DNA of 64,000 nucleotides from Gigantopelta aegis. Its lineage: Eukaryota; Mollusca; Gastropoda; Neomphalida; Peltospiridae. Made by a program: the position numbers and the translations under genes. The stretch spans positions 48,470,318 through 48,534,317 of the forward strand of contig NC_054712.1 of NCBI RefSeq assembly GCF_016097555.1, written 5' to 3'. The notes beneath the pieces are model-generated. The model saw nothing but the letters and a program-made list of their open reading frames with translations, made no database searches and had not been told where the DNA came from. Shown here one piece after another: positions 1 through 13,000 of the stretch (within the stretch, counting starts at the first letter, position 1; each line of letters begins with the position of its first letter).

Positions 1-98
1 TGTTCACCTTTGATATCATTAATAAGTCAAAGTTCACCTAGGATATCATTGTTAAGTCAAAGTTCACCTAGGATATCATGGATAAGTCAAATTGCGGT
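1..98. repeat. 30-bp tandem repeat at window edge
   Basis: Three near-identical 30-bp units with core GGATATCATTGTTAAGTC follow one another and may continue to the left of the window. No gene is visible from here to about 9140; that stretch holds only the repeats listed below and AT-rich unique DNA. Confidence 0.7.
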
Positions 99-1216
99 AT
101 TTATAAGCAAGACAAACCATAACAAGACTGTGGTTCATGTTCAGTGGAAATAATGTCATATGGACGTAATATCAAAGCTGGAAACTACCAACCATAACCC
201 CCCACCCCCCACCCCCCCACCCCTCAGAATCTACACCTGGATGTTCAAATATACTTAATTATACTCTGCACTACTCAGTTTGCTGTATGTAGAAGTTACA
301 TAACCAGTGTTCACACCTAGTGATCATGTTCTGTTAATTTATTATCAAATTTCCACTTGGTGGGGTGTGTAAGGACCAAAACACACCGGAGATGGGTCTG
401 GGTCTGGTGAGTATGGTACCAGGCAAAAATGAAACAAACTGAATTGAATGTGACACAACATACTGCATCTGTGCTGGCATGAACTTCAGATCTGGCAACA
501 GAAGACATAGAACATGGGCTATATATTCAGTGCCAAACTGGCAGCTGCACAATGTTCAAATGTTACTCTTTTAATTTTTTTAATAAGCAACAGGAAAGGT
601 ATATATTAATCAGTGTGAAATTCTCATAATTATTGGGGTTTTTTAAAAGTAAATTTATCTAAAGATATTAACACATTAACATACATTGATAACATAAGTT
701 ACAGACCCTGACATCAAAATACAATGCTTGTTGAACTCATACTTAGTGTGTTTTGATCCTAAGAATGTGTTGTTCTGAAATTTATGTGTTGTGCAGATTC
801 TCTCATTGTCTATTACAATTGTAATGTTCTGTACAATGAGAAATCCCAAAATGATATTCTTCTTCTTCGTCGTACGCTCAGACAGGAACCCCAGTGGCTC
901 GAACAAAAGCTTCTGTATTCCGTATGTTCTAAATGATATAACCATTGATACCTTGACCTCCAATACTTGGCAAGTTAATTAATCCCACATATTATCATTG
1001 CATAATTGATTCAGGAATATTAAAGTAGTAACAATCATCTTAAATAGTCCTAAAGAATGTTTGATAAAAATTGTAAAAGTACATATAAAATCTTCATCGT
1101 ATATCTATTAAAATTGCAGCCAGTTCTTTGACAGTATGAAAATGCAATTCAAATTCAAACTGATGTCATTTGTTAACCTGTTGGTCACTCTTATTGGATT
1201 TTGCAATAATACAAAT

Positions 1217-1655
1217 TTATTATAGTACTATAGCTGGGCAGTATTGAAATTTCAGTATCGGTATTGGTATTTTTATGGTGATTTACCTCGGTATCGGTAA
1301 GGTATTTAGTAACGACACATTACCGATACCTATACCGATATCAAGCCGTATTTTCAGTGTACTCTGCTTTAAATGCATGACCGAGTTAAGGCTCACCTGC
1401 TAATTTCATACTTTCCACTGACACAAAGTACATCTACCTGGTTTTCTGTCGATTTAGAGGAAGAATGATGTCCACCCACTCTTCTTTTCATCCATTTTGT
1501 GTTTGTCAGATGTATTGTTAGTGATTTACTAAATGGCGGTAAAACATTTTCAATACCGAAATTTTGGTATTTTGAAATTTGCTTGGTAACGGTAAATCGG
1601 TATTGACATGATACCGATATCTAACGGTATATACGGTATACCGCTCTAGATAGTA
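1217..1655. mobile_element. MITE-like inverted repeat rich in ATACCGATA motifs
   Basis: Both ends carry clusters of CGGTATCGGTA / TACCGATACC in opposite orientation, giving a long imperfect foldback of about 440 bp. No coding potential. The structure suggests a non-autonomous DNA transposon; a clean target-site duplication was not found. Confidence 0.5.
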
Positions 1656-1775
1656 GTGGTCAATGAAATTATTATATTCTGTCAGTATGTAATTCATGAT
1701 ATGTTTACATTTTACAAGAAAAATTAATAAATATTTTTGTTTATTATGCGACTTTGTTTATTATGTGAGTTTTCC

Positions 1776-2146
1776 TTAAAGTGACGGACCCTAGTTTTTA
1801 ATCACTATGGACACATTCTTCACCATTAAAGCCATTTTTGATGGTTGAAATTGGACATTACTTACATTTTATTATTTAGAATATCCATTTCCGTGCACCC
1901 AAAGTATTGGTGGTCATCCTGGTGTATGTAATGCCAAGAAATTCATTTTTCATAATTCTAAACATGCACGTACCTTTGAGAAGTAATGGTTACTGGTATT
2001 GAGAAAAGCATGTCTATTTTAGAGGGTATTTCTCCGTTTTAATGTCACAGACTCCGTTTCACTCTATTTTTAACTTTATTGAGATATAGATTAACCTAAC
2101 TTAGTGTTTATATGCATACGTTCAAACTAGGGTTTGCAACTTTAAA
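1776..2146. mobile_element. MITE with GACCCTAGTTT ends, copy A
   Basis: The left end reads GGACCCTAGTTTTTAA and the right end is the inverse, AAACTAGGGTTTGCAA. Internal sequence resembles the element at 10725-11105 in reverse orientation (both contain a gene-free AT-rich core with similar blocks). No ORF. Confidence 0.5.
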
Positions 2147-2404
2147 ATAAAAATGGAAACAGGAACATGATTATACATTACCAGTACTTATAAAATATTG
2201 CTTTTTTTTTTTTTTTAATATACCTGTACATATTTCGTACAGCAGTGCATATTTACAAGTTTGTTTATTGTTTTGACAAGTGTTTAAGTTGTGAGTAGAG
2301 GAGATTTGCATAGAAATGTATTCTCTTCTTACCAGACATTTTTGTGTCTCTAAAATATAATCAAAACATGACAGTGTATGGAACTATGAAGAAGTGACCT
2401 TTAA

Positions 2405-2707
2405 AAAAAAAGGTTTTTTTGTTTAACACCACCACTAGAGCACATTGAATTATCAATAATCGGCTATTAGACATCAAACATTTAGTAATTTTGACCAAGT
2501 CTAAGAGAGGTTACACTCTACATTTTCTATTATTGGCAAGGGATCTTTTATATGCACCATCCTACAGACAGAACAGCACATACAACAGCCTTTGATATAC
2601 CAGTTGTGGTGCACCGACTGAAACGAGAAATAGCCCAATGAGCCCACCGATGGGGATCGATCTTGCATTAGCCGAGCGCTTTACCACTGAGCTACATCCC
2701 GCCCCAA
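2405..2707 (-). mobile_element. tRNA-headed SINE, full length
   Basis: On the minus strand the right end starts GGGGCGGGATGTAGCTCAG with an A-box-like TAGCTCAGTGGTAAAGCG and a B-box-like GATCGATCCCC, followed by the core seen in all copies here (ACCACAACTGGTATATCAAA, then CATATAAAAGATCCCTTGC) and a tail ending GTGGTGTTAAACAAA. A 13-bp target-site duplication AAGTGACCTTTAA flanks it (2392-2404 and 2708-2720), which is the signature of LINE-driven insertion. Confidence 0.88.
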
Positions 2708-3757
2708 AAGTGACCTTTAAGACTTGTTTTTAAAATGTGTAAAGTGTACAAAATAAAATGTAATTTACACAAAATTATTTTTAATATATCTTGTAGATTA
2801 TTTGGTATATTTACAGGTGGGTTTACAGCAATTTTGTTAAACAGTCTGTACGTATATGTTTGTATGTTTAAAACGAAAACAAACTTATATTCGCAAGTGT
2901 TGTGTCAATATACAGTATGTATTTTATCTTGTCAAGTTTCTTTCTTGTTCATATTGTTTTAACTAATACACTGTTTAAGTACTTTCGTTTGCACTTAACC
3001 TGACCTCAAACTAATGTAAATCTCCCCTGGAACTATAGACTGGTTCGAACATCCCAACAGCCAATAGGATGGCTTAAAATCTTCCATTGAATCCCATGCT
3101 ACCTGTCCCGGTCATGTGATAGCAAATTTCTTCTTTCTCTATCACTCTTATGGTCTTAAGTTTTCTAAAAAAATTATGAATAATGTTGTCTTTAGCTGGT
3201 GGTGTGTACATAATTTCTCTTCATATATACAGCTGTTATGAATAAGTGCTTTATTATATATGATATTATGTGGACAACACTATCTTGTGCTTAAAAAAAG
3301 TATATTTATTTGTTCATATTTGATGACTATTTATGTGTTGATTAATCCCATGGATGTAAATAAATCATTCCATAGTTACACTGATGGGTATGGTGATATT
3401 TTGACCAATCAGGTTTCAAGGAATGTGTAAATATTTGAATTGATGTGTGTGTAGATCGTTATAAATATTCCTAAAACACTGGATACAATCCATTCAGTCA
3501 CTGGTGAAAGTTACTGTTACACCATACATCTATTTTAACAAAAAATGTACAAGATTTTATTTTGTGGGCAGTTTTTGGAGTCTCCGAGAGGATGGGTTTG
3601 ATGGGAGAGTGTCCCGAAATGATAAAATAATATTGTGGTTGTATGTTTTGTTGTCTTTACAAAATGTAGATATTTGAGTTTGTATTATAATCACATTTTT
3701 ATTTCAAACACAATAGTTGCAGTTTGTAGGTAATGGCTGAAATGATCTTTTATATCT

Positions 3758-4469
3758 ATCATTCACAATCTAATTAAAATTAGCTTCACTATTACATGTG
3801 GATCTAACAGCAGCCAGTTGGAGCTCATGTCCACCAATCAAAACCTTGCTTGCAGAATCATGCCAGTGATTTAAAAATAATTTGAAAAAATTCCGAATTA
3901 TCCTGAGGGTATACGACATGTTTCGTGTGAATTATGAATGCCTTAAAACATGTTTTATTTTATAAAATAAATAATTTGTAATATAAAACTGAAGACTGAT
4001 TTAGTTGTTTTTTTTTCTAAATAAATAAATAATTTTTAATGTAAAATTGAAGACTGATAACCCATCCCGTATGTATTGGTATGGTTCGCTGTACTGTGGC
4101 CATTAAAATAGACTCTCCCGGTATTTTTAGAATTTGTATGCTCCCAAATAACGTTATAAAAGGCGAAGTGTGATTGGTCAATATTTAAATTATTATTTAC
4201 AGACGAAATGTTACCTGGACATTGGATACTACACAGTGTTGTTAGCAATCTGATTAAAATTAGTTCTACTGGTCTAAATAAGGCATTCGTAATTCACATG
4301 AAAACATATCGTATACACTCAGAATAATTTGGAATATTTTCAAATTATTTTCAAATCACTGGCATGATTCTGCAAGTAAGGTTTTGATTGGTGGACATGA
4401 CCTCCAACTGGCTGCTATTAGATCCACATGTAATAGTGGAGCTAATTTTCATTAGATTGTATCATTCAT
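3758..4469. repeat. Large palindromic (foldback) element
   Basis: Arms 3758-3948 and 4280-4469 are inverted copies of each other, about 190 bp each and by eye roughly 90 percent identical; both contain TTACATGTGGATCTAA and CAGAATCATGCCAGTGATTT. The 330-bp centre holds a further direct duplication of an AATTTTTAATGTAAAA-like block. No ORF. It could be a foldback transposon or a palindromic duplication. Confidence 0.75.
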
Positions 4470-5182
4470 TTAATTTTATACAGTATTTAATGTCGGACAG
4501 GCATTTGTATAGGTCTACTGCCTGTTTGCCAATCCACTCCATTCATTGAATAAATATTGTTTAAAAAACAAAATCATGTCAGGATTTTATAATGATATCT
4601 TCAAGATTCTTTTGAATACATCGATGACATTTTTGGAAATATTAACGAGTGAAACTGCTGAGGTATCTGTTATGACAAGAAATCATGCTTTCTTTGTCAT
4701 ACAGCTACTATAATTGTACATGTAAGAAAGATTCATCACTCTCTACTAATGTATCGTATGACAAAGTGTGGAATATTTAAAATGTTGACTCATTCACCAT
4801 CACAATCACCCCCATCCCAACCCTTACATTGTTTTCCACTGATCTGAATAGGACATTTTGATAATCAACTAATCATACATTTTTAAATGGTAGTATATAG
4901 CAGAGATAAAAAAAAAATGTTTTGCATAGTTTGAAAAGTTGGGATTATTGTGAGTCTTTCATTATAAGACAAGGACAGACACAAGTTTTCAGGAGGCACT
5001 AAAATGAAAAATTCTGTAAAAATCTGCAGGTTTTTTTCTTCTTCTCTAAAATATGAGCCATATTATGGAAAAGATGACCATTCATCTGGGGTTTTTTTTT
5101 TCAATACCACATTTGACCAGTGGATATCAAACAAGCTTAGTTTGAATGCTTCTACATCTATTGAAACTCCTCTAAACCAGAC

Positions 5183-5563
5183 TTACTGGCCTCGGTGGCG
5201 TCGTGGTTAGGCCATCGGTTTACAGGCTGGTAGGTACTGGGTTTGGATCCCATGGATTTTTTCATCCAGATACCGACTCCAAACCCTGAGTGAGTGCTCC
5301 GCAAAGCTCAATGGGTAGGTGTAAAACTACTTGCACCAATCAGTGATCCGTAACTGGTTCAACAAAGGCCATGGTTTGTGCTATCCTGCCTGTGGGAAGC
5401 GCAAATAAAAGATCCCTTGCTGCTAATCGGAAAGAGTAGCCCATGTAGTGGCGACAGCAGGTTTCCTCTCAAAATATGTGTGGTCCTTAACCATATGTCT
5501 GACGCCATATAACCGTAAATAAAATGTGTTGAGTGCGTCATTAAATAAAACATTTCTTTCTTT
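5183..5563 (+). mobile_element. SINE with GGTGGCGTCGTGGTTAGG head
   Basis: The tRNA-like head reads CTCGGTGGCGTCGTGGTTAG then GGTTTGGATCCC (B box). The middle is GAGTGAGTGCTCCGCAA and the core ACTGGTTCAACAAAGGCCAT; the tail ends GTAAATAAAATGTGTTGAGT then CATTTCTTTCTTT. An 11-bp target-site duplication CTAAACCAGAC lies at 5172-5182 and 5564-5574. The head differs from that of the copy at 2405 while the core is shared, so the families are modular. Confidence 0.88.
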
Positions 5564-5910
5564 CTAAACCAGACCCTTCTTAATTAACTGTAATTCGTTA
5601 CACAAAACTGAATGAACACTGGTTATAGTAAATATAAAATGCATTAGAAAGTACTTTTGCTTTTGTTCCTTAAATAAGTTAATCGTTATTTTACAATTTG
5701 TTATGAAGATTAGTGATTGGTCTACTAATTTTGTGTTATTAATATTATGCTGTACATTAATTATTTGAAGACAAACTCCTCTGTAAAATAAAAAAATATT
5801 TGCATCGTAATTATTGTTTTGTTTTATTATCATTAATATATTTTTTTAAAAAGACAAAGAAGTTTAGCAACTTGATAAATGTACTTCAATAACAGACTAT
5901 TTCTCTTTCC

Positions 5911-6133
5911 AGCTAGTGCACCACGACTGGTATATCAAAGGCTGTGGTATGTACTACCCTGTCTGTGGGATGGTGCATATAAAAGATCCATTGCTGCTAA
6001 TGAGAGTAGCCCATGTAGTGGCGACAGCGGGTTTCCTCTCTCAATATCTGTGTGGTCCTTAATCATATGTCTGACACCATATAACAGTAAATAAAATGTG
6101 TTGAGTATCGTTAAATAAAACATTTCTTTATTT
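5911..6133 (+). mobile_element. SINE, headless copy
   Basis: It begins within the shared core (TGCACCACGACTGGTATATC), continues through CATATAAAAGATCC and the GTGTTGAGT tail to a T-rich end. The tRNA-like head is missing, consistent with 5' truncation. Confidence 0.75.
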
Positions 6134-6319
6134 TTCTTTCAATAACAGAAAACTTGTGACTTTCAAAGTAAAATCAAACACTGTTTTTAAATGATGCAAC
6201 CTTTGTCAGTGTGCATAATAGGAGATTTTCAATACAAAATGAAATGCATAACTGTCACGTTATTAAATGAAGCTATCACACAGTTAGAGAGGAAACTCAC
6301 AGCTACCACTCCACGGTAT

Positions 6320-6822
6320 ACTCTTTTCAGTTAACAGCAAGGGATCTTTTATTTGCATCAGACAAGATCGCACATGCCACAGCCTTGCATTAAATATAAT
6401 CATCATCATCATAAGGGGTGTGGATAGAGCAGGCATGTAGTTTTGCCCTTCTCAGCAAGTTAAATTTTCAGTTATATGAGGATTTTGTCAAATTAAAAAA
6501 AAAAAAAATTAAATTTAAAAAAAAAGAAGTTTTATTTAACGATGCACTCAGCACATTTTATTTATGGCTATATGGCGTCAGACATGGTTAAGGACCATAC
6601 AGATATTAAGAGAGGAAACCCACTGTCACCACTTCATGGGCTACTCTTTTTCAGTTAGCAGCAAGCAGAGACGGGGTAGTACATACCACAGCCTTTGATA
6701 CGCCAGTCGTAGTGAACTGGCTAGAATGAAAAATATCCAAATGGGCCCACCGACAGGGATGGATCCCAGACCAACTGCGCATCGAGCGAGCGCTTTACCA
6801 CTGGGCTATGTCCCGCTACTTT
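6320..6822 (-). mobile_element. SINE scrap and a second nearly complete SINE
   Basis: 6320-6395 is a fragment of the SINE core (GCAAGGGATCTTTTATTTGC). 6517-6822 is a nearly complete minus-strand copy running from the TTTTATTTAACGATGCACTC tail to the head CGAGCGCTTTACCACTGGGC. Both are non-coding. Confidence 0.75.
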
Positions 6823-7354
6823 TTGTAAAAGTGGTCACATGATTCTAAGAATCAAAATATGCTGAAACCTGTCTAAACCATCATATGAGATGTACACAGT
6901 TGTTTTGAACAATCTGTTAATTATATAGGTATGATAATCGACCAAAAGGTAAAACAAATCATGCAGTGCACTAAATGGTTGTTCACTAAATTTTAGAATA
7001 CTATAACTGTATGTAGGTGTAGATAATGACAATTATTATATTTATTTATTATTTATTTGCACATACTTATTCACCTGCCCACAGAATTAACTGAGGTTAG
7101 TGAAAGGCCATAGTGGTCGTACTTTTGGGAGACCCAATGAGTTGAAGCTGGTACCACAATATGATATACTGTATTAAAATTGTGTATCTGTTTTTATTAG
7201 TTAGATTACAAGTTATAACTTAATTTTTTTTTTTAATAATAATCAAAAGTCTTGATTAAAATAAATAAACAAATAAAAAGAATGTTTGCAAACTTTCATT
7301 TTAGCAGCATCAAGCTTGAAATTATATTTATTTTGGGGTGAAAGGGAAACCTAA

Positions 7355-7560
7355 TGTCTGGCATTGTTGCACCAAGACGGGTATATCAACGGCTGTGGTA
7401 TGAGCTATCTTGTCTGGGATGGTGCATATAAAAGATCCTTTACTACTAATGGAAAATGTAGATGTTTTTTGTTTTTTAACACTATACGTCAAAATTACCA
7501 AATGTTTGATACCCAACAGCCGATGATTAATATATCCAGCGGTGTCGTTAAAAAATCTAG
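7355..7560 (+). mobile_element. SINE core and tail fragment
   Basis: GCACCAAGACGGGTATATCA to GCATATAAAAGATCC is SINE core, followed by the AATAGCCGATGATTAAT-type tail that ends near the GTGTCGTTAAA motif. The head is lost. Weakly conserved and probably old. Confidence 0.6.
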
Positions 7561-9144
7561 CTATTCAACCTTTACTCTCGCGACTGAGTCTGTTAAATTA
7601 GTCCAGGTTGTCTCCCTTGCAAGAATCTTTGTTGTTTCCATGTCAACAAATGGCGTCGAGCAGGTGGTCATTGCATAGTTTTTTTGATAAAACAAGGGTT
7701 TTTTTTCGATGCTTCAAAATACAGATCACTATGGAATAAAAGAAATTGTATCAAATTTGTAAGTTACGTTGTAACTGTAGATTAATTATGTGGTGAAACC
7801 GTGACGAATTGGAAATATTCAATTCATCATTAGAACGTTGAATTGTTTGGACTCGATAAATTATTATACTATTTATAGTCTTCCTCACAGGCCCAGAGAA
7901 CACGTTTTTTTCACACTATGGAAGTTACTAAAAGTTATTTATTTCAGAGCCGATTGATTTCTAAATTGCACACAAATAGTTATTTCCAAAACACTTTTAA
8001 TACTTTTCTTCGTACGTCAAACCAAACTGAAATTATTTAGAAGAATAATTTTTGTAGGATGATGGAACTGTTACTACAGTTTTTAAAATCAGATGTAATT
8101 ATATCATGGCATATATTACATTTAAAGAGAGAGAAAAAAAAAACCCCACCCCAAACCCTACCATTTTATTTCATTGACTTAGAGATTCATTCATTCCTTG
8201 TCCGGAGGGATTTAGTTAGTAGTTCTTACTACGTCCGGATCTTGTTATCCTGGCATCATATGTTTTTGATACGATAAGCAAAAAATTAAAATATAATAAA
8301 AACAATACTTCGTACATAGAATAATACTTTACCTTTCTCAAGTTACATTAGTTTATTGTAAAAAAAACCAGTGATAATTTCGCATGAATGCCAAGTTTTC
8401 CTCAGAAAACTAGCTGCTAAGTCGTACTGGTGTTTCTGCTATATTTTCACAAACGTATGTTTTCGATAGTTTCATTGGCCATCTATTTTTGTCCTTGTTA
8501 TGGTAGTGCAATAATTTACATCAAAATCTTCTTTTGAAAATAAAATTATAAAATGTTTGTAACTCGTGAAATATATAGAATAATTTTCAGACCAGTAGAC
8601 AGTGTTCACTAAAAACATATTTACATTAGATTTTCGTCATAGGTTAATGTCTAATCGTCTTGTTATACGTATCAACGACACCAAAATTCAGATTGTCACC
8701 TTAAGTATTTTGACGGCGATACAGAACTATATATTTTCAAAAAATCTAATTCCACCAAACCACCTTTATCTGTAGTAAATGTAAATGCACATGTAAACAT
8801 GCCCCCCACTAGAATTACCGAAAAGAACTTTGCTGTGAATGACATAAGAGGTAACCCAACCAGCCTTCCATAAATTTTATTGCTCAGTGTAATGATCACG
8901 TGGTATATCGTCTAACTTTGACAGGTCGGATGTCAGTGTTGCAGACAATAACTTTGCAGGGATTTGTGATACCTGGATTCGCTATGTGAGGCATTTCATT
9001 AGTACCAAAATATTGCATTACGAAAAACTGATAACATGCACACTATTTATGGTAATATAATTAAAACATAAAGTTGGCAGCTTGACGAAGCATTTTCAAT
9101 ACTGAGAGAAAAAGACACTTTGTTCTTTATGTTCAGGCTGATAG

Positions 9145-9172
9145 TGACGTAATATCTCGCATAATCTCGCGA
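9145..9172 (+). promoter_or_regulatory. Candidate promoter motifs (CRE and TCTCGCGA)
   Basis: TGACGTAA (9145-9152) resembles a CRE/ATF site, and TCTCGC (9155) plus TCTCGCGA (9165-9172) resemble the CGCG promoter element known from TATA-less animal promoters. They lie about 850 bp upstream of the first coding exon of the C20orf96 homologue, which appears to have a 5' UTR intron ending at the TTTAAG just before 9999. Location and motif choice only; no transcription start evidence. Confidence 0.3.
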
Positions 9173-9544
9173 TACATGCAGTAACAAACAAAGTATCGAA
9201 AACATGTCGATCGAAATTGTATGACTGTACAATACATACACTATATATAGCTGGTACTGGTTTTCAAACATGTTTCAACCGTTTCTCAACCGAAATAGTG
9301 CAACAAATGGACACACAAACCAAAAATGTATAACCTACCATACTCCCTAAATCCCGATTGAAGTACTTGCATCATTATTAACAAAAAAATCTTCCAACAA
9401 CAACTTAAAAAATGTCCACACCATTTTAAATTTGCTACATAGAGGGAAGTAACTCTCTGTGCAAGTTGAAAAAAAGTATTGCCTTAATGTGCCCCGTGCA
9501 CTAATTAATGCCCTATTGAACAACCAGTAGGGAATTAAGGCTAG

Positions 9545-9625
9545 CTTGTGTGTCCTCTAGCCACCACCACCTTCCCACCCCAATACTTATATGTTGTCAG
9601 GGGGAGGGGGGCTAGAGGATACCTC
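9545..9625. repeat. Hairpin with CCTCTAGCC arms
   Basis: GTCCTCTAGCCACC and the inverse GGGGGCTAGAGGATAC are separated by about 45 bp of C/G-rich spacer. Small inverted repeat of unknown origin. Confidence 0.45.
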
Positions 9626-9906
9626 AGGTAAATCAAGTCAAGCTGAAGATCACTCTACATAAATGGTGCAAAGCGAGCAATCACATAAAGTTTCAAATAA
9701 AATTTATCAAACATTTCATTACACAGTAATTGGTTTGCATCTCACTCGTCATTCATGGCTATCACTGAACACCTAACAATTTGTGGGGAATATAAGAAAA
9801 TCTTTCCCCACGGTTTAGAGTTAAACCGATTACTTAAGTAGCTGTTGGTTAAATAGTGTACTGAGGTGTCGTTGAACAAATATTCCTTGAATCTATGTAG
9901 ATACGA

Positions 9907-9999
9907 GTGTTTTGACATTGTTCTTTCTTTTGAACAAACATGTTTTGAATATTTGTGGTTATATAAATATGAGTTTATTGACATTGTTCTTTCTTTTGA
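9907..9999 (+). repeat. 66-bp duplication of the polypyrimidine tract before the first coding exon
   Basis: The block TTGACATTGTTCTTTCTTTT occurs at about 9913 and again at about 9979, the second copy being the pyrimidine tract and acceptor (TTTAAG) directly upstream of the ATG exon. The two copies differ in a few bases. Confidence 0.55.
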
Positions 10000-10015
10000 T
10001 TTAAGGTAAAGTGAG

Positions 10016-13000
10016 ATGGCGACAGGAGGCTGGGGTAAGCGAGCAGCTACCCGGATTGACAGGACTCAGTTTGAACATGACGAGTTGCTCAAATCGTTGG
10101 GCACACAGTTCAATGTGGATTTTACTGTGTATGAACAGTGGCAAAGACAAACCAAGGTTGTGAGACCATTTGTCAAACAAACATCAGTTAGCGAAGGTAA
10201 GCTGCATGGCCATTGTTTTATCAGTTTAAAAACCCCCAAATACATTGTATTACCTTCAAAAAGTAAGTTTTATAAAGCAAAGTGTTTAAAGTGTTAAGAC
10301 TATCCACTTTCAGAAAAACACAACAAAGTTTAAAAAAAAAAAAAAACTAAGTTTGACATGAAAACAGGGATGTGATTTTTTAGCTTTTTATCTGATTTCA
10401 GCTTTTTTTTAGCATATAACAATTTTCACAAATAAGACTATTTGATCGGAAATGCTAAAATATTACCTTTATATAGATATCTATTTCAGCTTTTAAAAGA
10501 TATTTTCAAAATTTATTTTAAAATAGATATCAGATCACTGTGTATAAAGCCTGGGAACATTTCGTTTTTAAAATCTTGATTAGCGATATTTCTTGTCAAT
10601 TAAAACTTGATTACCAGCTACTGTTTAATGTTTTAAAATTGTGTAGAGATCTCTGAAACTTGCATAGCAAATCACAATGCGATACTGAAATTAATATTCT
10701 CTGAATGGTTAGAATTTTTATTTAAACACGCAGACCCTAGTTTCAACCCATAAAAATGGATACTAAGTTTGATTAAGTTACAAACCAGCAACACATTTGG
10801 ATAATGTTAGAAGAGGAAGAAACAAAAGTCTGTGACATTGAAACTGTGAAATACCGTTAAACTTGGACTAAAACTCGACTCCATAACTGTTATTATCTCG
10901 GAGGCACATGCATTTTTAAAAAATATGAAAAATGCATTTTGTGGTATTATAAAAATCAGGATGACCAGAAACACTTCGGTTGTATGGAAATCAATAATCT
11001 AAACAATAAAATATAAGTAATGTTTGATTTCAGTGATCATAAACGGCTCTAATAGTGAAAAATATGCCTTAGTGTTTAAAAACTAGGGTCTGTCCCTTTA
11101 ATATGTTATGTTTTATTTTGAGAAGGTACCTTTACTGTTGGACATGTCAAGACGACAGATTCACCCAAACAACTGACAACTCAGAAAGAGAAGAAGATCG
11201 CTGCCAAGTTGGAGGAGGATGAGAAGCGCCGACAGGAACGCATGAAGATATTGAAGGTTTAAAATGCACCACACTCTCCACAATTTTCTAAACATCAGCT
11301 TAAGGGCTGTCATTATTATTAATATTTTTTTTTTTACCAAGATACAAAGTGTACTGCTTTTCACTACTCCTGAAAAAGCATTACCAAAAATGTAGATTTT
11401 GTGTAGGGCTACTTTTATCAACAGTAGTTGCATGTACAGAGGGGGGTTTGGGGGCTGGACTTTCTTCAGCTCAGTGTAATTTGTTGGGTTGTTTGTTGTT
11501 GTTTTCCTGGAGGGAAGCATTATCCAACTCCTTAGAGACTGCTCACCACAGTCTAGAACCCATACTCCTACGTAATTTCCTGCACATGTGCCTGAACACG
11601 GGCATCGGAATAAGCATTGTGTCTGGTAACCCATTTACAGGTTACCACAAAATATAGCCTGGTAACCTATAGGTTACCACAACTATATGAAAGTTACAAT
11701 TGAATTCCCGTTACTACTACTTTTAACGCTAAAACGCGGACGTTCTGAAATTGTATAGGTGCACGCGAACATTGGGGTGAGAAACTAAATCCAGAAGTAC
11801 ATTTATCTAGTGGGCACTGCTTAAACGCGGATTGCCAAAATTGCTTGCAATTGCACACGTGCACACGGACATCGGTGCGGAAGTAAATTCATCTAGTGGA
11901 CGCTGCTTAAACGCGGAATGACTATAATTGCTTGCAATTGCATAAGTGCATGCGAACATCAATGCAATTCCTTACGAGAAAATGAAACGCGGAAGTCCGG
12001 AATGCATTGTCTGGTTTACGATCGGAAACGAAACTACCCTTACATTGAAATTTTTTTCAAGAACGAAACACCGTTCTTGACTTTTCTTACATGTGGTAAC
12101 CACCCGGTAACCTGAACGACCGTTTTCGACTTATTTCGATGCCTGAGAACAGTCAGCATGGGGATATGAAGCTAGCACCTATCGGTCATAAACCTGATAA
12201 TTTAACAGTTGGTGAATTAACACCAATAGAGTTTTCTTGTTAAAATAGTATGATGTTCAGCATTGTTGTCTTTATTGTTTTCATTATTTACAGGGCGGGA
12301 TCTAGCTCAGTCAGTAGAGTGCTTGTCTGACATGTTTGGTCATAATATAGGATCAAATCCCTTTTAGTGGACCCACTGAATTATTCCTATCTCAACCAGT
12401 GTCCGATGATTGGCATATCAAAGACCATCATATTGCAGTCCCAACCCCTGCAATTAAAGAGACATTCCTGAGTTTGCTGCAATTTTTAAGACGTTATCGA
12501 CTAACAGAGACTTTTTAATGATTGTAATTACATATCAAATATATTTTTCTGCATAAAATATTAGTGGCTGTATATTAAACGTGTTTCTGATCGTTCTGAT
12601 ATATGTACTAGGTTAAATGTTATTTTATTTCCTAAAATATATTTTTTCGTACGTACAGAATTATTTGAAGACAAAATCCAGTTTGGGCTTCTTACAAATA
12701 TTTGCCGGCGTCGTGGTTAGGCCATCAGTCTACAGGCTGGTAGATACTGGGTTCGGATCTCAGTCAAGGCATAGGATTTTTAATCCAGATACCAACTCCA
12801 AACCCTGAGTGAGTGCTCCGCAAGGCTCATTGGGTAGGTGTAAACCACTTGCACCGACCAGTGATCCATAAATGGTTCAACAAAGGCCATGGTTTGTGCT
12901 ATCCTGCCTGTGTGAAGCACAAATAAAAGATCCCTTGCTGCATGCCATAAAAGAGTAGCCTATGTGGCGACAGCGGGTTTCCTAAAAAAAAAAAAAAAAG

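Noticed and set aside
11161-11634. 157-codon open frame on the minus strand
   Set aside because: It runs antisense over exon 2 of the C20orf96 homologue and intronic repeats; composition is non-protein-like.
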